Below, piece after piece: positions 12,945-22,974 of a stretch of 64,000 nucleotides of DNA (position 1 is its first letter; the number at the start of each line of letters is the position of its first letter). Origin of the DNA: Diogma glabrata (taxonomy: Eukaryota; Arthropoda; Insecta; Diptera; Cylindrotomidae); the NCBI GenBank assembly GCA_963693315.1, contig OY856186.1, forward strand, positions 379,409,269 to 379,473,268, read 5' to 3'. The position numbers and the translations under genes were made by a program. The notes below the pieces were generated by a model, which searched no databases, had not been told where the DNA came from, and saw nothing but the letters and a program-made list of their open reading frames with translations.

Positions 12945-14157
12945 TCTAGAAAACCGCCGAAGGGATTTAAGGGTTCGATAACTTCGTACCGGAAGTGTGT
13001 CAAAAAAAATCATTAAGTGTGTCAAAAATAGCAAATTTTCATATTTTTGGCATAAAAAACGTTCATTTTAAGTGAGTAGGAACATTGAGTTTGGAGAAAT
13101 CTTGATGGTAGAGATTGGTATGTGAGATCAAAAACTAGATTACTGCATTAGAAGTTTGACATAAAAATATTGTCAAGTGTGTCAAAAGACAGATTTTTTT
13201 GATTTTTTTACTATTTTTTGAAAAAAAAATAAAATTAATTATTTTGTATGACATGAAATTTATTATTATTATTGAGAATTATGGCATTATAAGTTTGTCA
13301 AAAAATTGTTGTTAAGTGTGTCAAAAGAAAGTTTTTTATTCATTTTGTTACCCAATTTTTTGTAAAAAAAATAAAATTAATTATTTGTATGACATGAAAC
13401 TTTATTATTATTATAGAGAATTATGGCATTATAAGTGTGTCAAAAAAAAAAGTAAAGTGTGCCAAAAAATGATTTCATTTATTTTTTTAGCCAATTTTTT
13501 GGAAAAAAATGTAGCTGGTTTTATGACGGAAATGTCATTGAACATGAAATTGGACATGGAAATTTTTGAATATGTTATAGTTTTTGAAATATTTTTAGAA
13601 TATTAAAAAAGTTTGTATTTTTGATTTTGTAATAATTTTTGCAATATTTTTAGAATTTTGAAAAAAGTTTTAATTTTCGATTTTGTTATAATTTTTGCAA
13701 TTTTTTTAGAAGTTTGAAAAAAAATAGAATTTTTGAATTTTATATATATTTTTTGAATTTTGAAAAAAGTTTCAATTTTTGATTTTGCAAGAATTTTCGG
13801 AATATTTTTAGAATTTTGAAAAATTTTAAATTTTTGATTTTATTATAGTTTTTGAAATTTTGAAAAAAGCTTCAATTTTTGATATTGTTATAATTTTTGC
13901 AATATTTTTAGAATTTTGGTTAAACTTTGAATTTTTGATTTTATTTAATTTTACAATATTTTTGGAATTTTGAAAGAAATATGAATTTGTGATTTTGTAA
14001 TATTTTCTCGAAACGCTAAATATACATCGCTGACCAAAACTAAAAACAATAAGAGTTTTTTGCCGAAAACTATATCAAAATTCTTAATCCAGACCGAAGT
14101 CTTGATATCTCAGAGCTTGAGATTTCAGCCCCTCCATATTTTATTTTTAAAATTACA
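12945..14157 (+). mobile_element. 5'-truncated copy of the ACTTCGG repeat family
   Basis: Collinear with 22980-25320. It begins at the 'acgaaatctagaaaaccg' block and has the repeated 'aagtgtgtcaaaa' blocks, the long low-complexity array of 'tttttgattttgtaataatt' / 'tttttagaattttgaaaaa' units, and the right terminus with 'atatacatcgctg', 'cagaccgaagtcttgatatc' and 'agcccctccatatttt'. It lies directly downstream of the esterase stop codon. The AATAAA signal of the esterase (minus strand, 14140-14145) straddles the end of the element. Confidence 0.8.
14140..14145 (-). promoter_or_regulatory. Candidate polyadenylation signal of the esterase
   Basis: AATAAA on the minus strand, about 60 bases past the stop codon and at the border of the neighbouring repeat element. 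Its use is inferred from position only. Confidence 0.45.
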
Positions 14158-14204
14158 AAATTTTGATCAGAAAATTTAGATAAACACTCGTACATATCGA
14201 CGTT

Positions 14205-15827
14205 CTAACATTCACTATAAACTTTATGCAATCCTTCTAATCTTGTTGTTTCTGGTAAATCAATGTATGATAGCTCATCTGATATGTTTAGAACTTTGAA
14301 TGGTGGAACTTTCGAAGCTATTGGTTTCCATATGTAAGATTCGATTTCTGAACAATTTGGGTTACCGTAGATTGCAAAATTTGTCCACATTCCAACCATT
14401 TTTTTCACCATTTCAAATTGAGGTGTTCCTTCTGGTAGCCCGCCAAATCGTTCAAAGACAAAGTTTTTAAATAAAAACGGCATTTCACCTCCATGTGCAA
14501 CTCCTTAAATGATATTAATTATATTAGTCATTTTATCCTGATTACGTGATTTATTTTATCTAAATATTGCCTTTTTCCGTTATTCCTTTCATAATTTTTA
14601 TGTTACAAAAGTCGTTGTCAAAAGCGAATCTAAAACCATAAATTGGTGCTGGATTATTTGGATTATTTACCCGATATTTTATTGTTTCGTGCATTCCATA
14701 CCAAAACATTTTATCAGTCAATAACTGTAAATAAATATAAATAAAAAATTGATTCCATCATAAAACAAAATTATTTTAAATTATCATACGTGGATAAACT
14801 TTTCACGATTTTCAAATGTCGGTTTTTCTTCACCATAATAAACCTGTTTCACTGCGTCTCCAAATTTTTTACTTTCCAAACTTTTTTCTTCAATATCAGA
14901 ATGAATATCAAATAAGTTGGAAAACAAATCTTCGTTTTCATAACATTCAGGTGTGGTTAGAGCTGGATTAAACGGGACGCAGAATAATCCTTCTTCCGTT
15001 GTGCCTCCAATTATAAGAGGTAAGTCGTTACTCCACGGGTTTTTAATAAGTTCCAATGGTGATTTTAACAAAAAACATTGATCAGAAATATAAGGTTCAA
15101 TTGATGGCGCCCAAGTAACCATAAAATTAACTTTGGAATCGTGGTTAATTTGCGGCGGGGGTTGCGCGTCAATAAGTTCTTTTAAAGATGCATCTTGAAG
15201 TCTATCCAAAGCCTCTGCCACACTTTTGTTTTCATTCCAACCAAATGCTTTAAGCAGAAGTAGACTATAATCATGTCGTTTTTTCGGTTGAAGAGCGCAT
15301 TCGCTAATTGCTGCACCAGATTGGACAATTGCCTTTTGGAATAAACCTTTAGAAAAATCGGATAATAAATGATAATGAACTGCAGCCCCTCCAGCGCTTT
15401 GACCAAAAAGTGTAATATTATTTGAATCTCCTCCAAAAACATGAGCATTGCTTTTAATCCATTTCAATGCCATTGTTTGATCTTTTAATGCGGCATTTCC
15501 AGGAATTTCAAGCTCAGGATCGTCCAAGGAGAGAAATCCTAAGCAACCAAGACGATAAGTCAATGAAAAGTAAACGATATCTTTTTGTAGTAGAAAGTCT
15601 GGACTATAATCTTTTCTATTGGGACTGCCTACTACAAATGCACCACCATGAATAAATACCATCACCGGGCTTAGTTTGTCTGGATTTAAATTTTTTGAAT
15701 ATGCATTTATATGAAGTGCATCTTCTTGTCCAACTACTTCATTCATTTGATGGTTATATTGAGCAAATACAGGACCTTCAGTTGTCCCATCTAACACTCC
15801 TTCCCAGTTTTGAATTGGTTGTGGATT
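14205..15827 (-). CDS. Carboxylesterase (CCE, type-B), three 3'-terminal exons
   Basis: Alpha/beta-hydrolase of the carboxyl/cholinesterase family, which cleaves carboxylic esters. Exons on the minus strand are 15827-14790, 14724-14571 and 14503-14205, joining in phase to 497 codons ending in TAG. Visible landmarks, numbered within this partial model, are the oxyanion-hole segment IHGGAF (59-64), nucleophile Ser144 in GQSAGG, catalytic Glu279 in TTEEG and catalytic His401 in GVAHGGE. The triad is therefore complete. Gln before the serine is usual in juvenile hormone esterases but also occurs in other insect esterases, so the substrate is open. The first exon begins after an acceptor at 15828 with NPQP. 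About 70 N-terminal residues, including the signal peptide, should lie further upstream and are not found here. The intron at 14504-14570 starts GC rather than GT. Confidence 0.9.
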
Positions 15828-17288
15828 CTGTAATATATAATAAATATTATTGATAATTTTAAATAAACGGACTAGTTTTCGGTTGGGTTAGGAGACTCTG
15901 TGGTAGTAACAAATTTTGATCTGATTGCTGTGATAGCTCGATCTGTCAGAACTGTTACGAAACTGTGTTCCCCGTGAGAAAATAAGATGTTTCTGTCTTA
16001 CTAAATCTTCGTGAATCAATTTTTTTGTTTGATAACTTAATTGAAAATTCATAAATTTTGAAGCAATCCTCTTTGCATGAGTCGACGCGTGCAGGACAAT
16101 TTGTCGGTCTTAATGTATGAGTCGACGTGCACAATCTATCTGATCGACATTTGTCAATATATTTTTTTTCAACGTTTTTATAATTCTGTCTCGTTTTAAA
16201 AATGCTGCTGGCTCATGCCATTGAGAATATATTTAATGCGACATTTTTTGATATGCAAGGAGCCTTCTGAATTTCCTCAACCAAGTGTGGTTAAAATTAT
16301 TTTTGTTTTGGTTTATACTACATATGTTGAGTTACTTAATTTTTTTCATACCACTGATTTTTTTCTTGGGCTCAGTAGACAAATTTTGTTTTTTTTTGTT
16401 TAAATTAAATTTATTTTAATAATTATGTTAGAAAAATCTTGAAAAGAAAAAAAATTATTATGTGTTTGTGCTGTGCATGATTAAATTAAATAAACATGTG
16501 AGTAGATTTGCATTAGTTAAATTGCCTAGTATCTATATGTTAGTGTAATCTGATGAGACAGATTAAATTTTTATTCCAATTAGTTTCAATTAGGGCAAAA
16601 TTGAAGGAAAGTCATTGAAGAAATTTGTGTGTTTAAATTAACTAGAAAAATTGTTTTATTTTAAATTAACAGGAAAAACTATTTTAGGTTAGTAAAATTT
16701 GCGTAGGTTGAAACAGAAAATATTAGAGAAAAAAGAGATTATTGTTTGTTTGTGTTGTCAAGGAAATATAACTGGAAAAGAGAATCAAATTAAAGGTCGG
16801 GTTATAATATGAATGAGAACATTAGAAGAGTTCTAGAAAGAAGAGAGAAAAGAGTTGGAAAATGAAAATGAAGTATAGCAGAATTTTTTTGCCAGCGTTC
16901 ACGGAATTTGTTTGATTTGCACATGCGCGAATATTCAGTATCTCGATTAAAATATTAAAAAAAACTATTGGGGTCCCATTGAAATGGACAAAAAAAACGC
17001 ATAAAATTTAGAAATTACTATTGAAATACAACGAATTATAATAGAAAACCAAAAACTAGTAGAACTATTAATGATTTTGTAGGTAATGTAACAAAATTTT
17101 GATAATTGGGAATAATTATAATAAAAATAGCAACCCCTATGTAAACAAATATCACAACAAACAAATGGTACGAACTAGAAGTAGAAATTTAACTAATATA
17201 ATTGTTTTGAAAACAAATTTATCCCAAAATAAATAATACATCTCTGTTATACTTTTTGTTTCATCTTTTATCTCTTGCTGCGTCCTAT
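15828..17288. other. Esterase upstream intron or flank, nothing recognised
   Basis: Should hold intron sequence leading to the missing 5' exon(s) of the esterase. I looked on the minus strand for the conserved N-terminal block (a PYA..PP..LRF-like motif) and did not find it. Short direct repeats with 'gagtcgacg' lie at 16078-16130. Confidence 0.4.
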
Positions 17289-17665
17289 CCAGGGTTGTTC
17301 CTTTACGTGTAATCTAAAATAGATTACATTACATGTAATCTATGTAATGTAATCTATGTCATCTATGTAAATTTGGCGTAATCTATTAATTTTGATTTAA
17401 GAAGAAATATGTAGAAATATTGTATTATCCCTATGAAAATTTTTTCTTAAAAGACATGATCAATAATATTGTCAAAAACAAGATCTTGCGATCTTGAAAA
17501 AAGTTAATTTATTGCTAAAAAATTTTAGAATTCACATATCATTTAAATAGATTATATTATAGTTTACATTATAGATTACACGAAAATATCTCGCGTAATT
17601 TACACGTAATCTATGCGTAATCTATATATGTAAAGTAATCTATTTTGTCTACGACACAACCCTGG
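17289..17665. mobile_element. hAT-like MITE with CCAGGGTTGT termini
   Basis: The termini CCAGGGTTGT and ACAACCCTGG are exact inverse complements 377 bp apart. The flanking octamers cgtcctat and actcctat agree at six of eight positions, compatible with a decayed 8-bp hAT-type target duplication. The subterminal parts are rich in repeated 'gtaatctatgtaa' motifs in both orientations. There is no coding capacity. Confidence 0.65.
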
Positions 17666-19890
17666 ACTCCTATCTGTCAAATATTCGCTGGCAAAAAAAT
17701 TCTACTATAAAATAATTTATTATTTTCGTATATAAATGTGATCTATGTTGTTGCAGTTAAATTATTCAATAGATAAAGCCTTAGGAACATTACCGATCAT
17801 CAGAAGTAACGCGTATATCAAAACATACGGAAACAACTATACTTAATGTGAATAATTCTGTCGTTGTTATAGTATCGTGTTTGTTTCTTAATTTGTTTTT
17901 TTTTGAATAAAATATAGCACAAAACAAGCCACGGATTTTGAATATTAATTTGTTTATTTCATCAGAATTTAATGTAAATTGGTAAAATCATAGAATGGTT
18001 GCACCATCGTGTCAAATAATGACTTTAGCCAATAGTATCATTAGTGTTGTTATTCTTGGGAATAATAGGCAAATAACAATTTAAGACAAGGACACCTTAT
18101 AGCCCGAGGATGGAATCTTGAATTCCGGTCTTTTTATTCATGAATACGCTGAATTATTATTTTTTTTTAAGATTACTGTTCAACTATCGCCTTTTTATTC
18201 GGCCCAACAAATTACATTGATTTGAATTTTATGATTATTGATCAACAATCACCGTTACAATTGGGGCAACCCACACGTTTGATTTTGCTTAGTGATACAC
18301 GTGATGATAGGCTAAGTGTGAATAAGGTAGAGGAAAGTTGAATCCGCTACAGTGAGTGACGCATATATTTGCTAAGTTTTGTATGTAAACGTAGTACTAG
18401 CGTTGGTGTGGATGTTATGATCTTGACCACGTTGGCATTTTGGGGTCGTCACAGTCTCTTCTACTCAATTTGTCATTATGCGTCTGCTCTGTTTAAAATT
18501 GCGCGCATCCCGGTTAATTTGTACTGGATTGGGAGACGTTCATTCTCGTATTCACATGGCTGTCGCTCGTCAAAATATAACCTTACTAGGTGCGCAGTCT
18601 TCCGATTGTTTACCGTTGGTATTCATACTAACCCGATCAGTGTCGATTACACTACATTATTTAAACTTTAGACCATAAGTTTAGAGATTCTTTCATCTTT
18701 TCATTTAAGCACTAAATCGGTTCGGAAATTCAAATCTCAGACAAATTCGTTGAACTTGATTAAGATTCGAACCATTCAACCTAAAATGTGTGTACGTATT
18801 TATTGGGGCAAGAGCACATATCTGAAAAATTATCTGATATGAAGTGTATGTAGAAGAAGGACTATGTTATACTATGTTGCACTATATTAGTAATGTACTC
18901 TGTATCACTTTTCAAACAATACTGTCTAAACATTTAGACGAATTATATATTACTAATTCATTTTAAGTTCCAAAACTATCTGTTTCGGTTTTAATATTTG
19001 TGTATTTCCGCGGAACGAATTAAATTTTTCGGGTTTCTGTTGTGGGGGAGCTTTCGTGTCTGCTAATGTTTCTGCCAATGTTTCGTGTCTGGCATACTAT
19101 TTTTTTTTTTAAAGTTCGAGTTAATTACTTAGGTTATAAGCGACTAATGCTTTATGCACGTGTTAACGATAGGAAAGGAAATATTCTTATTCTCTGAATT
19201 CACACAAAGTAATGTCAAGAAATTTAATGCAAACATCCCCATATCCTTAATAAACTTTTCCATAATAAGGATTCTCTTGACAGGACGGTGTAACGACGTG
19301 TAACGACGGCCTATTTCGAATTTTACTCTAAAACAAAAATATTCAGATGTAATGAAATTCTCGAATAATTTGCTAATTTATTTCAGTTCCGACCTTTAAA
19401 TTAAAACAAACATAAAATTTTTTATGTGTGCTACAAGTCATTCAATAATATTTTAACAATTTCTCAATTAATTGTTTTGCTGCGTCACACATTATCAATT
19501 GTACATGTTTCTTTCTATATTAATGATAAACAGTTTTGTTCGTAAAGTTTAGCCATAGTATTTATTATATGTAGATATAATACGGTTGTTCAAATTTATG
19601 GAAGTTGGAATTATTGTCTGTAGTTGTAGAGAAATTGTTTATTGAGATGATATATGGAAATAGTTTGACTTCCATTTTTTTATGGAGATGATGTGGGAAA
19701 TTTTTAATTTGTGTACCATGAAAGGGATAATAAAAGAAGAAACAAGAGATGGAGAATTTTACTATTTATACTCGATCATTTGTTCGAATCCTTCCTTTAT
19801 CGTACTCGCGATGGGTGTTCATTCGTGTAACACCCTGCGTTACGCAAAAAGTTTATTCAAATTAAATAGTTAAATGTTTCATTTGAACTC
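17666..19890. other. Non-genic stretch with low-copy repeat fragments
   Basis: Region 18400-18665 ('ttttggggtcgtcacagtc', 'ttaatttgtactgg') resembles 57845-58075 and, more distantly, 52830-52900. Region 19095-19180 resembles 51680-51785 ('taatcacttaggttata', 'gcacttgttaac'). Both are old interspersed repeats. The open frames here have no family features. Confidence 0.5.
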
Positions 19891-19893
19891 CTG

Positions 19894-20355
19894 CAGCCAT
19901 ATTCTGTAACTGTGAAGTGGTGAAGTGTTAAAATTTTATCATTAGTTTTTTATCAGTTTACCATTTTTGTGATTCTATATGCGATTTGAGTGTTAAAAAA
20001 TCTAACAGCAAGCCGCACTGTCAAACGTCTAAAAAACATAAAACTAAATGCTTATTTTAACTTTTAACACAATTTATACGGAAATTTTTACAAATTTAAA
20101 TATTTTAGAAATTAAATTTGAAAAATGAATCTGTGTTTAGTTTAGAAATGCAATTTTAGAAAATCAAATCACATTGATTTTATGGTGTTTTTTTACATAA
20201 TGTCAATAACAAAAAAAGAAACGATTTCATTTTATTACCAAACAAAAAGTCAGTGTTAACTTTATAATTTTAAAACTTCACTCACTTACACATTTTTGCC
20301 GTGAAGTGGTGAAAAACTTATCACTTCACCGCTTCACAGTTACAGAATTTGGCTG
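19894..20355. mobile_element. Long (462-bp) copy of the CAGCCAAATTCTG MITE family
   Basis: It starts CAGCCATATTCTGTAACTG and ends with the inverse CAGTTACAGAATTTGGCTG, flanked by CTG on both sides (19891-19893 and 20356-20358). The interior is AT-rich, non-coding and unrelated to the short copies, which look like internal deletion derivatives. Confidence 0.85.
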
Positions 20356-20358
20356 CTG

Positions 20359-20464
20359 CAGCCAAATTCTGTAACTGTGAAGCGGTGAAGTGATAAAAAT
20401 TTCTTCGTTTCTTTTTATTAAAAAACTTATCACTTCACCGCTTCACAATTACAGAATTTGGCTG
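20359..20464. mobile_element. Short (106-bp) copy of the CAGCCAAATTCTG MITE family
   Basis: Nearly a perfect hairpin: 38-bp arms with one mismatch (start CAGCCAAATTCTGTAACTG) around a 30-bp T-rich loop. It lies immediately after the long copy and shares its CTG, then is followed by another CTG (20465-20467). It has the same length as the copy at 53152-53257 and nearly the same sequence, implying recent amplification. Confidence 0.9.
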
Positions 20465-20467
20465 CTG

Positions 20468-20842
20468 GTTGTGATACAACCTTTTTATGAACAATTTAAT
20501 TTCGCGACAAACGGACGTGTTTTTTATTTCGGCTTATTTAAGCTTTGTTTCTAATTAAGTTTTGTGTTTTTTTTTTATAAATCAAAGCATTGTATATTTT
20601 TTTATTTAAATCTATAAATCTAAAAATTTCTTTATAGTATATAATTCTATATAATATATAAAATATTACGATATATAATTCGATTCATATAGTTTATCGA
20701 AAGTTTAGTGCTGACTTTGTGTTTTATAGAAAATTTTATTTATTATTATTTAGCTTAAATATTAGTGCTGTCTCTGTGTTTTTTCAACATTTAAATTCAT
20801 TGTTTTCAATTCAACATATTAAAATTGAGCTAAATTAAACTA
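20468..20842. other. AT-rich leader upstream of the LINE ORF1
   Basis: No open frame. It may include the 5' untranslated part of the LINE whose ORF1 starts just downstream, but no LINE 5' boundary can be fixed. Confidence 0.35.
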
Positions 20843-22016
20843 GTGACATACAGTGGAAACACAGTAGTTATTATGACGGATTTATGCGGCGATTGCAATG
20901 AAGTGATCACAACATCTATGACAGCGGTTTGTTGTGAGGGATGTGAATCTAATCTCCACCTTGTATGCAAAAGTAGGGAATGCAAAAAATCTAAAAGATC
21001 TTCAAACTTATGTATACAATGCATGGAATTAAAACCGGCTCACATTCTTCGGCCATTCAAAATTTTGAACATTGACCTAGTTCAAAAAATAAACTGTATT
21101 GCCAGTAGCTCTGAGTATGCTGCCAATAAAATAAAATCACTAGAGGACAAATGGTCATCGCTAAGTGATGAGTTAGCACTCAGCAATACCAAAATCGAAA
21201 ATATGAGCTTAATTTGTGAAAAAAACTTCAACATCACCAACGACAACAGTATAAGTTTATTAAAGATTCAAAGTAGCCTCAAGAACATTAACAGCTCAAT
21301 TCAGGTTGTTTCCGATGAATTAGAAATGACATTGAGTAATACTAATAACATTAAAAATACCGGAGCAAGTGATTTTGTTGCAGATAATATTCGTAAGGTA
21401 CAAGATGAAATAGTGAAATGCGATAGATCTATTAGTCTGTCTGTCAATCTATTAAAGGATATTGCCAAAGATCTTTTCAAGGCTAAAAATAGTTTCAATA
21501 CGAACATAACGGTTGCTGATCTTCCTTCCGACAGTAACAAGTCAGATAATTTGAACGTGACAAGTGTTATTATAAAGGAGAAAGAAAATGACAGTCAAAA
21601 CTTAAAATCAATTATTTTGGTGAATAATACAGAAAAGATTTCGGCTAATATTATTCCAGCAACTGAAGATACAATTTTACCGACTCCTACTACAGATAAT
21701 GACAAGGGTATTATGGTAACACCTACATCTAAAACTGCTTCTGTAGCGGCTTAGCACCTCAGTTACTGACGAAGCAATGAATGGATATCTTCTTTCATTA
21801 AATGTAAAAGGAGCGAATCCCATACGTTTGCCACCAAAAGTAATAAATGGAGGGTCTTGTAACTATGCATCATACAGAATTAGTGTTCCGGAATCATACT
21901 TCGCCACGGTAATAAGTAAACACTCTTGGCCTTCTGGTTTAATTGTTCAGGAGTTCTGCTGGTGCCAAAGGAAACAAAATTTTCAACAAAATGGCCTCAA
22001 AACATTAATCACGTAA
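20843..22016 (+). pseudogene. LINE ORF1 pseudogene (CR1/Jockey-like, PHD-type finger)
   Basis: ORF1 proteins of some arthropod CR1/Jockey-superfamily LINEs combine an N-terminal PHD-like zinc finger with a coiled coil and a C-terminal nucleic-acid-binding module. Here residues 11-60 of the first frame show a C4HC3 pattern (CGDC, CCEGC, H-x2-C, C-x2-C). Then come about 150 polar residues with heptad-like spacing and a Thr/Ser/Pro-rich stretch ending at a TAG (21752-21754). The frame then shifts by one base (about 21747-21757) and continues to 22016 with a typical C-terminal segment (YRISVPESYF...WPSG.IVQEF...QNF). The second part and the frameshift mark it as dead. No ORF2 follows; instead virus-like sequence begins at about 22017. 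The assignment to LINE ORF1 rests on pattern recognition, not a search. Confidence 0.7.
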
Positions 22017-22780
22017 AGGAACATGCCAATAAAACAGAAAGTGATGAAGTTGAGAAATGTAAAACCACTCCACTAGATACTTCAATGAGAAACGTTTCTT
22101 GTGAAGTGTTAGGTAAGATGCTTAATATAACATTTTCGGACATATTTTTCAAATGTAAATCAACAACTAAACTGAATGTTAAGGATGGTTACACTCAAAC
22201 TGGTTCTGCTATGCAAATTTCAACTAAACCAAATAAGTCAATGCTTCAAAAATTTAAATCGAAGATAGGAATAAAAAATTCAAATGCTAAGTACGCTGTT
22301 TCCATTAATGGTGATTTTTTGGACTTTATATGTGGACTGGCTTCATTTAAAGACGGTTTCTCTGAACCAGTGGTTTGGAAATATCTGAGTAGTGATTGCT
22401 ATAAACTTCCAAAAACTTCGATTTTAATTGTGGTTAATCTTTTTAATGAACTGGAAAACGGATACCTGAAAAATTTTTTAAAGAGCAACAAAGTGGTATT
22501 AAACGATCATCTTTTTACCTACATCAATTATGTAAGTTCTGCATATATGCTAAGGAATCAACATGTCATCACCATTGACAATCAGCTCAAGACCAGCTGT
22601 GAAGATCTTATTCACTTAATAAAACTTCTTTTAAATTTACTAAGTGAAAAAGCATACAATTTTCATATCGATTTCGACTTACCTTCTAGTGTAGAACAAT
22701 ATAATAACCTATTATCTTTCATTTCAGGTAGTTTTTTTAATAATGTTAAGTTCAAAATTCTGGTTCCTATTAACAATTAC
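22017..22780 (+). pseudogene. Endogenous virus-like coding fragment, part 1 (5' of helicase)
   Basis: An open frame of about 255 codons, in the same frame as the LINE ORF1 start, is Lys/Asn-rich. It has no motif I recognise, but is globular-looking with alternating hydrophobic and polar residues. It is assigned to the viral element because it directly precedes the interrupting repeat, behind which an open frame with viral helicase motifs continues. In replicase polyproteins of virga/nege-like viruses a long variable region separates the methyltransferase from the helicase, which would suit this segment. That is inference: this piece alone could also be unrelated. The frame runs into the repeat at 22779-22825 and ends at a TGA there. 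Confidence 0.5.
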
Positions 22781-22931
22781 TTCGGTCTGAAAGACCTAAG
22801 TATTACATTCATGAGCTCAAAGTGAAATTCTTACCCCCACTTTTTTTGGAATTTCTCGACGTTTTAGGACCTACTGGTTCTTAAAAAGCAAAAAAAAAAA
22901 AAATGTATGTCTGTCTGTCGGCCGTCCGGCC

Positions 22932-22974
<43 letters not shown>

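Noticed and set aside
15182..15655. Open frames in other frames of the esterase exon
   Set aside because: Shadows of the esterase coding frame.
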